Assembly: GCA_026983735.1 (NCBI GenBank) | Contig: JALSTN010000279.1 | Coordinates: 1-34,204, forward strand | Direction of reading: 5' to 3' | DNA length: 34,204 bases | Origin: Saprospiraceae bacterium | GTDB taxonomy: Bacteria; Bacteroidota; Bacteroidia; Chitinophagales; Saprospiraceae | In this document: positions 7,769 through 16,826 of the stretch, in pieces | Numbering within the stretch: position 1 is the stretch's first letter | Layout: each line of letters opens with the position of its first letter | Made by a program: the position numbers and the translations under genes | The notes under the pieces: model-generated | Seen by the model: only the letters and a program-made list of their open reading frames with translations | Told to the model about the DNA's origin: nothing | The model's database searches: none

Positions 7769-10084
7769 TCATTTATTGACGCTATCCAACAATTTCATAT
7801 CAGCTGAATGTCCCACTTTTATTCGGACATCCCCAAAGGAAGAAAGCTGGACAACATCCATCCTCCATCCTGTGTGCTCTAACATCTTATACAAGAGAAC
7901 ATCCCATATAAAATCCAAATCATCTTTGGGGGCGATTAAAAATCCTTCCATACACATCACAGATAATTCCGCTTCCTCATCTAGTAACCGTTCTACAATC
8001 TCAGCCTCCGAAAGAGTGTCTATAGGATACCTCGTCCAATCGCTTCCCCTCTGCTCAAGAACAAGTGTTTCTATAGTATGATTTGAAATATACGAGAAAA
8101 TGATGTTCTTATCCGGATTCTCAAATATAGCCCCATGAGGCAAATAGTATCGGATGTAGCTGGCTAAAAAATTAAGTGATTTCCACCTATCGGAATGCGT
8201 AGATAAAACAATTCCTTTTTCGAGGGCTCGAATCGGCGGACAATCATAGTGGACAGACTTTCGAGTAGCATCTTTCTTTTCAGATAAGGTATGAAATGAC
8301 AACAAAATATTACCATCACTTTCACCTTGACGGGAGACCTTAACACGACAATTTGTGGCAGATGAAGAGAAGTCACTCGTTTCAGAGAGCAAACGAATAG
8401 GAAATAAATCTATTAATGTAGATTTTACTTCATTAGATAGCAGGAATGCATCTCCGGTTTTAAGCCAGTGCTTGACCTCCTTTTGTTGATTAGCCAATGC
8501 TTGTATATTTTGGAATATATCTGAGATTCGGCGATCCCAACGGATGCCCATTTCCGTCCGCTTCCATAAATTGTGCTTATTGTAAAGTGTATCAAGTACA
8601 GATTGTGCGCCCCCAGTTTCCACTTCCACCAATAACTCATTGAGTAGATATCGATAATACCACAATTCATACCTCATTAATCTCTCCTCTTTAGGAAAGC
8701 ATTCCAACGCCTTCAAAAGATTCAATTCATCTTCATTAATTTGTTCGTAAAATTGTCTAAACTTATAATAGGCTTTAAACTCACTTTTAGTATCCAAAAG
8801 AGACTGCCATTGGTTAAAAAGACGATCAAAAAATGCCATCTTTTGATATAAGTACATGTGGTTATCTTCCAGTACATCTTTGAAAATTTGACGTTTGTTC
8901 ATCCCCTCCATCAAATTACTGAAGCCTTCTAATATAGACTGCAATTGCTCTTTGGAACATATCTTATCCTCTGCATTAAACAACGTAAGTCGTCGCATCC
9001 GCTTAACGACAAAGTTTCGTATTTCATTTTTAATAGTTGTCCGGTTAATCATATCACTTAGAACAGGCCGTAATTCTAACACCTGCTGGACATCAATAAA
9101 AGGGGGCAAGGAGAATACTCCGTTGACAGGAAAAGAGTGACATTTATCTAAAAGCAACTGATAGAGTTCCTCAATATGTCGATCTTCGTCGAGCGTACGA
9201 CGGGTAAAAACTTTTAAAAGTCCCTTTTTGGATGTCGGTTTCCGGTGCTCATACAATTCCATCTGGAGCTGCAATTTTTGCCACAAGCCAATAATCTCTC
9301 TCCACCTACCGAAAATGTGACTGTATAACTGTTCCTCATAACTCTGCAACCAACTACTTAACTCCAACCTCAATTCTTGCAGGATCTGAATGCCTTTGGC
9401 CAACTCCTCAAAAAAGTGATCGGAAGCTTCGGGTTCGGAAAACATATCAAATAAAACCGGATGAATACATTCAAAACGATCGATAATATCCTGTTTTACC
9501 TCGACAGACATACCCTGCTTAATTAGATGGAATCGACGCCAAAACGTTTCTTCGTCAAGCGGAATCTCTCCATTGGCAGGGATGATATTTAGATGATGGG
9601 GAGGAGAAAGATATTTTTGAATCTGCGAATATCTAGCCAATATATCCATTGTAGTTTTCTCACTTAAAACTCTTTTATGGATAGTTGAGAAGAGTTGGGT
9701 GATGCGGTGTAGTGCCTCCTTATACTCAAATCGAAGTTTAATAATATGGGCATTCTCCTTCGAACCTGTATCCAACTGGGTCGTATTCCCCAAAAGGTTC
9801 AAATTCTGAAAACTCTGTTCAATATCGGCATCATAGAAGGTTCCACTTCCCCACCCTAGTTGATTTAAACGAATTGTTGTCCTTTCGAGTATTGTCTCAT
9901 CATCGAAAACAATTTCTATAGATAGCTCCCTAGAGAGGCATTCCCCAATCAGGTTCAACAAAGCTTCGGAAGCCAAAAGATCAGAGGTGAAATGCATCTC
10001 CAAAATTGATGAATCCTCCAATGCTTGCCTGATATCCCTAATAATAAATGGAGGAATAACACTATCTATTTTATTGATATACAT
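7769..10084 (-). CDS. large soluble protein of unknown function (771 residues)
   Basis: I do not recognise this protein. It has no signal peptide or membrane segment, so it should be cytoplasmic. The first ~90 residues look alpha/beta (PPFIIRDIRQALEDSSILEMHF...LSIEIVFDDETI). Residues ~100-560 are rich in charged helices with many Trp, Leu and Glu (for example LWQKLQLQMELYE), suggesting a long helical scaffold. The last ~200 residues are mixed alpha/beta and end in a compact region (AELSVMCMEGFLIAPKDDLDFIW, HTGWRMDVVQLSSFG). I see no P-loop, DExx box, nuclease or protease motif. An 'LFPIRLLSE' stretch near residue 570 faintly recalls the core-helicase region of large SF1-like proteins, but this is too weak to name it. 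It is apparently monocistronic with its own -7 box, convergent with the protease gene and divergent from the crotonase gene. Confidence 0.8.
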   Translation of the reverse strand: MYINKIDSVIPPFIIRDIRQALEDSSILEMHFTSDLLASEALLNLIGECLSRELSIEIVFDDETILERTTIRLNQLGWGSGTFYDADIEQSFQNLNLLGNTTQLDTGSKENAHIIKLRFEYKEALHRITQLFSTIHKRVLSEKTTMDILARYSQIQKYLSPPHHLNIIPANGEIPLDEETFWRRFHLIKQGMSVEVKQDIIDRFECIHPVLFDMFSEPEASDHFFEELAKGIQILQELRLELSSWLQSYEEQLYSHIFGRWREIIGLWQKLQLQMELYEHRKPTSKKGLLKVFTRRTLDEDRHIEELYQLLLDKCHSFPVNGVFSLPPFIDVQQVLELRPVLSDMINRTTIKNEIRNFVVKRMRRLTLFNAEDKICSKEQLQSILEGFSNLMEGMNKRQIFKDVLEDNHMYLYQKMAFFDRLFNQWQSLLDTKSEFKAYYKFRQFYEQINEDELNLLKALECFPKEERLMRYELWYYRYLLNELLVEVETGGAQSVLDTLYNKHNLWKRTEMGIRWDRRISDIFQNIQALANQQKEVKHWLKTGDAFLLSNEVKSTLIDLFPIRLLSETSDFSSSATNCRVKVSRQGESDGNILLSFHTLSEKKDATRKSVHYDCPPIRALEKGIVLSTHSDRWKSLNFLASYIRYYLPHGAIFENPDKNIIFSYISNHTIETLVLEQRGSDWTRYPIDTLSEAEIVERLLDEEAELSVMCMEGFLIAPKDDLDFIWDVLLYKMLEHTGWRMDVVQLSSFGDVRIKVGHSADMKLLDSVNK

Positions 10085-10104
10085 AAGTTCATTAATTTCC
10101 GATG

Positions 10105-10112
10105 CAAATATA
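10105..10112 (-). promoter_or_regulatory. -7 promoter box for the 771-residue gene
   Basis: The minus strand reads TATATTTG, matching TAnnTTTG, 20 bp before the ATG at 10084. A short leader of ~14 nt would result. No clear -33 element is seen. Confidence 0.45.
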
Positions 10113-10176
10113 TAAAGAATTTTCCTATATGTTTAGATTTACATTTTATATCCCGAATATTTTCCTTATTCTACGG

Positions 10177-10205
10177 TTTGTAATCAAAAATTGAGTGTAA
10201 CTTTG
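10177..10205 (+). promoter_or_regulatory. promoter of the crotonase gene with -33 and -7 boxes
   Basis: TTTG at 10177-10180 and TAACTTTG at 10198-10205, separated by 17 nt, fit the Bacteroidota sigma-A promoter in both sequence and spacing. Transcription would start near 10212, leaving a leader of ~157 nt before the ATG at 10369. Confidence 0.55.
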
Positions 10206-10225
10206 AGGGCTATTAATAGGGGGCA

Positions 10226-10245
10226 GTATATGCATAGGCATATAC
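10226..10245. promoter_or_regulatory. palindrome in the crotonase leader (candidate operator)
   Basis: GTATATGC-ATAG-GCATATAC is a perfect 8-bp inverted repeat with a 4-nt centre. It begins ~14 nt after the predicted transcription start, a position where a bound repressor would block transcription. No U-run follows, so it is not a terminator. Confidence 0.4.
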
Positions 10246-10368
10246 AGCTCAATGATCTAATCCAAATCCGCATTAGACTTCTTTACAAGGTGAATTATCG
10301 ATTTATCCCATACAAAAGGAATTAAAGTTATTCCTACCCATATTGATTAATCAAAAACTCAACGCCAG

Positions 10369-11151
10369 ATGAAACTTGTCACATTAACTACAGAGTTCAA
10401 AGAACATATCTTACACATCACACTACATCGTCCAAAAGCACTAAATGCGATCAATTCTCTTATGATGAGTGAATTGAAGGAAGTGATGGAGAATTATCAT
10501 CGAGTTTGGCCGGGGACCCGAGGCATTTTGATAACGGGCTCCGGAGATAAAGCATTTGCAGCTGGAGCTGACATTCGGGAATTTGTTGGTCTTAGTCCTC
10601 AAGAAGCATCAGAGTTATCTCGACGGGGGCATGAGACCTTCCAACTAATAGAGAATGCACACCTACCCGTTATCGCAGCAGTCAATGGATTTGCACTGGG
10701 AGGAGGATGTGAGTTGGCTATGGCATGTCATATCCGTATCGCATCGGAGCATGCCAAATTTGGACAACCTGAAGTCAATTTAGGGCTTATTCCGGGCTTC
10801 GACGGCACTCAGCGTCTTCCCCAATTAGTAGGCAAGGCAAAAGCCTTAGAATTATTAATGACCGGAGATATGATAGATGCTCAGGAAGCCCATAGAATTG
10901 GGTTAGTCAATCAAGTGGTAGAGCCTGGTCAAGAGGTATCTACCGCGGAGAAAATGCTTCAAAAAATAATACACAAAGGCCCCTTATCTATCAAATATAC
11001 TATTCGATGCGTCAATGCCAATTATAACCCCATCGAAGATGGAACCGAAATGGAAATTAGCCATTTTGGACACCTTATGGCCTCTGAAGAGGGAAAGGAA
11101 GGCATATCCGCATTTCTTGAGAAGAGAAAGCCCCGCTTTCACAAAGAGTAA
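10369..11151 (+). CDS. enoyl-CoA hydratase/isomerase (crotonase) family protein
   Basis: Probably hydrates trans-2-enoyl-CoA in beta-oxidation. It is 260 residues, the normal single-domain crotonase length. The oxyanion-hole segments AFAAGADIREF (A66) and ALGGGCELAMA (G112) are present. Both catalytic acids are present: E115 in GGGCELAM and E135 in FGQPEVNLGLIPG. The usual PG[GAY]GGTQRL turn reads PGFDGTQRL, a mild variant. The C-terminal helix (SAFLEKRKPRFH) is typical. Convergent with the acyl-CoA dehydrogenase gene 32 bp away, its likely pathway partner. It has its own promoter and a palindromic leader site, so separate regulation is likely. The substrate chain length is not readable. Confidence 0.9.
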   Translation: MKLVTLTTEFKEHILHITLHRPKALNAINSLMMSELKEVMENYHRVWPGTRGILITGSGDKAFAAGADIREFVGLSPQEASELSRRGHETFQLIENAHLPVIAAVNGFALGGGCELAMACHIRIASEHAKFGQPEVNLGLIPGFDGTQRLPQLVGKAKALELLMTGDMIDAQEAHRIGLVNQVVEPGQEVSTAEKMLQKIIHKGPLSIKYTIRCVNANYNPIEDGTEMEISHFGHLMASEEGKEGISAFLEKRKPRFHKE

Positions 11152-11183
11152 AGCGCACTCTACTTCAATTGCCCTAATCAAAG

Positions 11184-12932
11184 TTATCCCCTAAATGGGT
11201 AACCGTTCTTATCTACTACAAATCCGGCAATGGATTCCCATGCGCGATATATATCAATATCATAGGATTGGTAGATTTCATTAAACTGCTTTAGGATTTG
11301 TTCTTTATGGGACTCATCCTTTGCGACATGAATCAGTACTCTATTGACTAATTCTCTAAACTGTGAAGCGTTGGAATGGACAGAGGCTGCAAGTGTATTT
11401 TCCAATAATTCTTCTTCATATAATTGACGATCGCGAAGCTTTTCTACCCGCAATAAGGCAGACTCTACCAGTAAGATGGATATCGCCATGTCTGCAAGCG
11501 CCATCGCGACATATTGGTCCTTTCTCAAATCCATCCTTCCACTCATTTGTGCTTGGATAAGCACAGACAAAACATACTGGAAAGCCTCTTTCATAGAATA
11601 AACGGTCTGGGCCTCTTTGGTCTTTCCTAGCACCTTAGGCTTCCGCCCTTGCAACCATTGAAGACTATTAATAACAAGGGTATTTTCTCCTTTTTCAGCA
11701 TCCTTTAAAAGCTGTTTGATAATGACTAATCTATTGATTTCGTTTGTCCCTTCATAGATCCTATTAATTCGTGCATCCCTAAACATTCGAGCGTAAGGCA
11801 TTTCTTCTGAAAACCCTATTCCTCCATGGATTTGAATGTTCTCATCTACAGAATAATCCAAAGTTTCAGAGCCGGCAATCTTAATAACCGCACATTCAAG
11901 CGCAAATTCCATAGCTGCATATAACCCTGATTTTTCTACAGATTCTCCCTCTGCCTTGAAAGCTTGTTTTCGATCCTCCAACCAATCGGAAACTCTATAC
12001 ACCGCACTTTCTACTTCAAAGGATCGGTATGCCATTTTCGCCAACTTCTCCCTTATCGCCCCGTATCTACTTATCGGATATTTAAATTGTACCCGTTCAT
12101 TGGCATAACCTGTGGCGTAGTCCAGTATCTTTTTGCACGCGCCAAGGGACATCGTACCCAACTTTAATCTACCGATATTCAATACATTAAACGCTACGCG
12201 GTATCCTTTACCCACCTTGCCCAATACATTTTCCACAGGCACTTTAAGGTTTTCGAAGAATATTTGACGGGTAGAAGAGCCTTTGATCCCCATTTTCTTT
12301 TCCTCTTCGCCTAAGGTAATTCCCGGAGACTTCGCATCTACTATAAAAGCAGTCACCTGCTCCCCATCTACTTTAGCAAACACCACAAAAACATCTGCAA
12401 AACCCGCATTGGTTATCCACATCTTTTGACCATTTATGATGTAGTGTTTGCCATCTTCTGACAACGAAGCCTGCGTCTTCAAAGCCATAGCATCAGATCC
12501 GGAAGTCGGCTCTGTTAAACAGTACGAATGAATATGTTCGGCAGTTATAGATGGTGGCAAATACAGCTTCTTTTGCTCTTCATTGCCGTAATAATAGATC
12601 GGCAACACCCCTATTCCGATATGAGCAGCAAAAGTAGTATCGAATGAACCACTCATCGTTCCTAGTTCATCAGCGATAAAGGTATTGGTATGCGTATCCA
12701 ATTCCAATCCCCCGTACTCTTCAGACAAATGAGCCCCTAACAATCCGAGCTCAGCCGCAGCTTCCATCAGAGGTCTTTGGTGGGCTAATTCATTTGATAG
12801 GTCTCGATTTTGTTGAACAAACTCTCTGACCATATCTATAATCATTCCCTGATCCTCATTGTGATCTTCCGGTATGAAAATTTGATCAGGAGTTTCATTC
12901 TCCCATAAAAATTGTGCTCCTTGCCATTTCAT
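11184..12932 (-). CDS. acyl-CoA dehydrogenase (long C-terminally extended type)
   Basis: FAD-dependent enzyme catalysing the first step of fatty-acid beta-oxidation. At 582 residues it is longer than the ~380-residue core, resembling VLCAD/ACAD9-type proteins with an extra C-terminal helical domain. Landmarks in order: GLLGAHLSEEYGG, CLTEPTSGSDAMALKT (FAD/substrate), KMWITNAGFADVFVVFAK, MGIKGSSTRQIFFENLKVP, and ENIQIHGGIGFSEEMPYARMFRDARINRIYEGTNEINR with catalytic Glu at residue 394. Residues after ~410 form the extension. The gene is convergent with the crotonase gene. A -7 box lies at 13013-13020 and an inverted repeat lies in the leader. Confidence 0.93.
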   Translation of the reverse strand: MKWQGAQFLWENETPDQIFIPEDHNEDQGMIIDMVREFVQQNRDLSNELAHQRPLMEAAAELGLLGAHLSEEYGGLELDTHTNTFIADELGTMSGSFDTTFAAHIGIGVLPIYYYGNEEQKKLYLPPSITAEHIHSYCLTEPTSGSDAMALKTQASLSEDGKHYIINGQKMWITNAGFADVFVVFAKVDGEQVTAFIVDAKSPGITLGEEEKKMGIKGSSTRQIFFENLKVPVENVLGKVGKGYRVAFNVLNIGRLKLGTMSLGACKKILDYATGYANERVQFKYPISRYGAIREKLAKMAYRSFEVESAVYRVSDWLEDRKQAFKAEGESVEKSGLYAAMEFALECAVIKIAGSETLDYSVDENIQIHGGIGFSEEMPYARMFRDARINRIYEGTNEINRLVIIKQLLKDAEKGENTLVINSLQWLQGRKPKVLGKTKEAQTVYSMKEAFQYVLSVLIQAQMSGRMDLRKDQYVAMALADMAISILLVESALLRVEKLRDRQLYEEELLENTLAASVHSNASQFRELVNRVLIHVAKDESHKEQILKQFNEIYQSYDIDIYRAWESIAGFVVDKNGYPFRG

Positions 12933-12963
12933 AACTCATAGTTTTGCTTATCAGATACAATAA

Positions 12964-12996
12964 TAACCCATTTAAAACTCAAAATGTTATGGGTTA
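12964..12996. promoter_or_regulatory. inverted repeat in the acyl-CoA dehydrogenase leader
   Basis: TAACCCAT (12964-12971) and ATGGGTTA (12989-12996) are perfect 8-bp arms with a 17-nt spacer. They lie between the -7 box and the start codon of the acyl-CoA dehydrogenase. This could be a dimeric repressor site or a leader hairpin. The arms do not resemble the palindrome upstream of the crotonase gene. Confidence 0.3.
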
Positions 12997-13012
12997 ATAC
13001 TAGTATTTTCTT

Positions 13013-13020
13013 CAAAACTA
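13013..13020 (-). promoter_or_regulatory. -7 promoter box for the acyl-CoA dehydrogenase
   Basis: The minus strand reads TAGTTTTG, matching TAnnTTTG, giving a leader of ~74 nt before the ATG at 12932. Confidence 0.4.
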
Positions 13021-13050
13021 CAATTAGGCTTATTTTAGTTTATTTTTTTA

Positions 13051-13075
13051 TATGAAACGAACATGAATTTTATTA
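13051..13075 (+). repeat. solo 25-nt end of the dispersed intergenic element
   Basis: These 25 bases are identical to the distal end (furthest from the gene) of the two ~145-bp elements at 20790-20934 and 24041-24186, in the opposite chromosomal orientation. The match begins TATGAAACGAACATG. The rest of the element is absent here. It lies in the spacer between the acyl-CoA dehydrogenase and mutS2 promoters. Confidence 0.8.
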
Positions 13076-13138
13076 ATTATGAAATGGTTGCAGAGTGGAT
13101 GCCTCTACAGACAACGACCGGTTGATAAAAAATTGCAA

Positions 13139-13146
13139 TATCTTTG
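13139..13146 (+). promoter_or_regulatory. -7 promoter box for mutS2
   Basis: TATCTTTG matches TAnnTTTG exactly, 20 bp before the ATG at 13167. A TTG at 13122-13124 is upstream but only 14 nt away, tighter than usual. Confidence 0.45.
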
Positions 13147-13166
13147 CCCCAAATTATGCTTAATCT

Positions 13167-15572
13167 ATGTCAGAACCTTCTACCGATAAGTCTTCAGTCC
13201 ATTTATATCCCTCCACGCTTTTCAAAGACTTGGAAATGGACATGGTCTTGCATCACATTAAACAGTATGCGATTAATCTTGAGGCTAAGACTTGTATTGA
13301 ACAGATAACTCCGTCCTATGATGTGACCATCATCCATAAGAACCTCACAGAAACTACCGCTCTAAAAAGACTATTACAAGAAGGTAAGAGGATAAGTATC
13401 GCACAATTGGACGATATCACTTCTATTCTCGATGGGCTTTCAAAACCGGGGTATATTCTTGATTTAGAGCAGCTCACATCCGTTGCAAAAGTATTGAGAG
13501 GTGCAGTAGAACTCGCCCGTTTTGCCCATGATCATGTTCTGAAAGAAGGAGCATTAGGCGATAGTTTTTCTCCTTTGTTGAATGTCTTCGACTATGCGAC
13601 TCAAGTGGACAGGATATTGGATCAAAACTACAATATTCGACCGGATGCTAGTCCCGAGCTTCTGATTGTAGCCCGACAGATTGAAGAGGCACAAAAGCAT
13701 CTCAATCGAGCGTTTGAACAAGAACTACAGTACTATTCCTCTAAAGGATGGCTTAAAGATACGCGGGAAAGCATCAAAAACGGATTTCGAGTTTTGGCCG
13801 TCAAACCAGAGTTTAAACGGCAAATCCCCGGACTTTTATTAGATGAATCCACCTCCGGACAAACGTTTTATATCGCTCCTCAAAATTTTATTGAACAGCA
13901 CAATGAACTTCAGCATCTTGAATCTAAATATCAGCAAGAAGTCTATAAGATACTGCGTTTTATATCAGAGGAGTTAAGGTACCACGTTAATGAAATAAAG
14001 TTATATTATCCCACCATAATACATCTGGATATCCTACAAGCAAAGGCACGTTACGCAGTCAGGATTAATGGACATACCCCTAAACTCACTACAAAAAGAA
14101 TGATGCGATTGATCCATTGTGTTCATCCCGTTCTCCTTATTAAAAATATCGAAAGCAATAAAAATACGATTCCCTTTAATCTAACACTTGACATCAATAG
14201 CCGAATCCTTCTCATCAGTGGCCCAAATGCTGGAGGCAAATCGATTATGATGAAAGCGGCAGGATTGGCTCAAGTTATGACGCAGTCCGGCATCCTTCCA
14301 CCATTAGACCCTTCTTCTGAACTTTGCCTCTTCCAAAATATCATGGTCGACATAGGAGACCAACAATCTATCGAAGAAGATTTGAGTACTTACAGCTCTC
14401 ACCTCCAGAACATGGCCAAGATGATCCAGTATGCCCGGCACAATACTTTGTTGTTGCTGGACGAGTTTGGTTCCGGCACTGACCCTGTCTTTGGTGGAGC
14501 GTTAGCTGAATCCATTCTCTATAACTTTATCAAGTGTCGATGTTTTGGAATAATTACTACTCATTATTCCAATCTCAAGATATTCGCTTCTAAGAACAAG
14601 GGGATAACCAATGGAGCAATGATGTTCGATAAACGCAAACTGACGCCGACGTACCAATTCAAATCCGGTAACCCCGGAAGCTCCTTCGCATTTGAAATCG
14701 CCCGAAAATCAGGACTTCCGGAACGAGTCATCCGCGCAGCACGAAAAAAAGTAGGTCATTCTCAAACAGAAGTTGAAGACCTTCTGCTCCAACTAAGAAA
14801 TGAAGCTGCTGCACTCCAAGAACAAATACAATCCTACGCTTCTAAAGGACAACACCTCGATAGGCTAATCCAACAATACGACCTACTCAAACATGATTTG
14901 TTTATCAAAAAAAAGAAACTCAATATTCAAGAGCAACAACTCCAACTCGAATTCCTAACCTCTAAAAAAGCTGCGTTAAAAAAACTCCTTAAAAATCTCG
15001 ACGAAAAAGCAAACCACGAGCAAACACAAAATGAAATCAAAAAGGCAGAACAACTTCAAAAAACAGCAACGGACGCACTTCACCAAAGCATTGAAGAGGT
15101 CTATTATAAAAAAGGAGGCGCAGCTGCCCAACTTAGAGTGGGAGACCACGTACAATTGAAAATCGGGGGAATGAAGGGTGTTATAACCTCTATTAAAAAT
15201 CGTAAGGCCTCCATAGATTGTGAGATGTTTTCTCTTCAGGCCGAATTGAAAGACCTCATTCAAATCGAAAAACCTCTTCAATCCACAACGACCAAATCGA
15301 CTAGAATATCACTTGAATCTAGAAAAAGTGCTTTCAATAACAAACTGGACTTGCGAGGAATGAGCCGCTCCGATGCTTTGGATGTACTACAAACCTTTGT
15401 TGACGAAGCTTTAATTGCCAATGCCTTTGAAATCACTATTCTGCATGGAAAAGGAAATGGCATATTAAAACTTGCTGTACAGCAAAAATTAAAAGAATAT
15501 TCTGATGTTTCTAAGGTTTTTCACCCTGCCCCTGAGCAAGGAGGGGAAGGAGTCACCATCGTACAATTTTAG
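13167..15572 (+). CDS. mutS2: MutS2 family ATPase with C-terminal Smr domain
   Basis: MutS2 proteins bind branched or collided nucleic acids; depending on species they suppress recombination or rescue stalled ribosomes. They are not mismatch-repair MutS. The 801-residue length is normal. It lacks the MutS mismatch-recognition domain I. Seen in order: core/clamp region with STSGQTFYIAP (~residues 228-240), Walker A SGPNAGGKS (K358), LSTYSSHLQNM, Walker B LLLLDEFGSGTDP (D432, E433), and TTHYSNLK. A long Gln/Lys-rich coiled coil follows (~530-640). The Smr domain from ~residue 725 has LDLRGMSRSDAL and HGKGNGILK, the nuclease-type motifs. Transcribed alone, convergent with the beta-propeller lipoprotein gene. 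Confidence 0.96.
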   Translation: MSEPSTDKSSVHLYPSTLFKDLEMDMVLHHIKQYAINLEAKTCIEQITPSYDVTIIHKNLTETTALKRLLQEGKRISIAQLDDITSILDGLSKPGYILDLEQLTSVAKVLRGAVELARFAHDHVLKEGALGDSFSPLLNVFDYATQVDRILDQNYNIRPDASPELLIVARQIEEAQKHLNRAFEQELQYYSSKGWLKDTRESIKNGFRVLAVKPEFKRQIPGLLLDESTSGQTFYIAPQNFIEQHNELQHLESKYQQEVYKILRFISEELRYHVNEIKLYYPTIIHLDILQAKARYAVRINGHTPKLTTKRMMRLIHCVHPVLLIKNIESNKNTIPFNLTLDINSRILLISGPNAGGKSIMMKAAGLAQVMTQSGILPPLDPSSELCLFQNIMVDIGDQQSIEEDLSTYSSHLQNMAKMIQYARHNTLLLLDEFGSGTDPVFGGALAESILYNFIKCRCFGIITTHYSNLKIFASKNKGITNGAMMFDKRKLTPTYQFKSGNPGSSFAFEIARKSGLPERVIRAARKKVGHSQTEVEDLLLQLRNEAAALQEQIQSYASKGQHLDRLIQQYDLLKHDLFIKKKKLNIQEQQLQLEFLTSKKAALKKLLKNLDEKANHEQTQNEIKKAEQLQKTATDALHQSIEEVYYKKGGAAAQLRVGDHVQLKIGGMKGVITSIKNRKASIDCEMFSLQAELKDLIQIEKPLQSTTTKSTRISLESRKSAFNNKLDLRGMSRSDALDVLQTFVDEALIANAFEITILHGKGNGILKLAVQQKLKEYSDVSKVFHPAPEQGGEGVTIVQF

Positions 15573-15616
15573 ACTTTAAAAGCTACTAATTCAACTAATT
15601 GAGCCCATTAGCGACA

Positions 15617-16744
15617 CTAATTAGGAAGATAGTAAAATCCATTGGGGATGACTCCCGACCTAAACGTGCTGATGAGTGTACCGCTGACCGTATATCGTTC
15701 GACTACCCCCGTTTGTACAAAATCAACCGCATCCCCTACATACAATTCGTTACTAGCTTCAATATATTGTAAACTATAATAGCTTTTCCCTTTACTCTCA
15801 ATGATACGTTCAGGAGGATTGGATATTTGATCGGCTGAAACCGTGTAAACATCCTTATGCAAAAAATACAACTTTTGGTGTATAGAATCATAACTCATTG
15901 CGGCACCTAATGGATACTCATTCCCTGGAAAATTCAAACGCCCCAATATCCTTCGATCGGCAAGCGACACTCGGACGATGCCTCCTGCTGCTTTGGTTTG
16001 CTCGTGCCCTTGACAATAAACCCATGCTGTATGTGAAGGACCTGGCAGAATTAAAGTAGGTCCATCCATCACCTCTATGCTATCGATAATCCTTTCGAGC
16101 TGTATATCTATCGCATATATGTATCTTGTACTTTCTCCATTATACCATGCGGGATGGGTCACCCAAACTACCCCTTCGTCGTCTTTAATCATTTGCTCCG
16201 ACCATCCCGGCTTAAAGTCAAATGTGTGATCCAAGGACAATGTGTGACGATTGAGGACAGATATTTCACCGGACTTTAAATCGGATACCCAAATAAAATC
16301 ATCGTCAACAGGAAGCAAATACCTCGGGGACTGCAATCCCTTTATCTCTCCCTTTTGCTTGAAATCTTTTCTTGAAAGCACCACAACCTTGTTGCTATTA
16401 TTCAACACTAACCATAATTGATCGGTTGTAACAAGAACACTTTGGAGCACATCTCCTAGAGGCTTTTGATTAATTTTAGAAAATATATTTCCCATGTATT
16501 GCTCCTTTTCTAAATCAAACCACCCTAATGAAGCAGTATTAAAGTTAAATGTGCCCTCATTGGAAATTAAAACCCCGGAAGCATTATCCGGTTTTGAAGA
16601 GGGAGGTCTTTCTTTATCTTTACAAGAATGTATCACAAAAGCGAAAAGAATAAAAACAGAGTAAAGGAATAGCAGACGAAGTACTTTTTGCAAGAATACT
16701 TCAAGTTTACTAATGTCATTTAACCTAAGGAGATTCCTATGCAT
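15617..16744 (-). CDS. beta-propeller surface lipoprotein, BtuG-like (DUF5074-type)
   Basis: Predicted outer-membrane lipoprotein of 375 residues. A hydrophobic segment ends in FVIHSC (C41), a lipobox with an atypical His at -2, followed by charged KDKERPPS. The leader of 20 residues before the hydrophobic stretch is long, so the true start may be downstream. The body repeats propeller-like blade sequences (LLPVDDDFIWVSDLKSGEISVLNRHTL, VWVTHPAWYNGESTRYIYAIDI, GGIVRVSLADRRILG), as in YncE/DUF5074 proteins. In Bacteroides, BtuG is a beta-propeller lipoprotein that caps BtuB and captures B12. Its position in a riboswitch-led btuB cluster makes the same job likely here, by inference. It is the last gene of the cluster. 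Confidence 0.75.
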   Translation of the reverse strand: MHRNLLRLNDISKLEVFLQKVLRLLFLYSVFILFAFVIHSCKDKERPPSSKPDNASGVLISNEGTFNFNTASLGWFDLEKEQYMGNIFSKINQKPLGDVLQSVLVTTDQLWLVLNNSNKVVVLSRKDFKQKGEIKGLQSPRYLLPVDDDFIWVSDLKSGEISVLNRHTLSLDHTFDFKPGWSEQMIKDDEGVVWVTHPAWYNGESTRYIYAIDIQLERIIDSIEVMDGPTLILPGPSHTAWVYCQGHEQTKAAGGIVRVSLADRRILGRLNFPGNEYPLGAAMSYDSIHQKLYFLHKDVYTVSADQISNPPERIIESKGKSYYSLQYIEASNELYVGDAVDFVQTGVVERYTVSGTLISTFRSGVIPNGFYYLPN

Positions 16745-16826
16745 CTATTAATTATTATTTTTTGAGGCTGTATTACAATTTCTAAAATACAACTACTTTA
16801 TCTATCTTTTACCGATTGTATAAATT

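Noticed and set aside
7691-7807. A 38-residue hydrophobic ORF (begins MYPLIFGMLILAIVL) between the PDZ protease and the 771-residue gene
   Set aside because: It overlaps the 3' end of the opposing gene, has no promoter-like box, and its C-terminal half has no recognisable composition bias. Such an ORF is expected by chance in AT-rich sequence.
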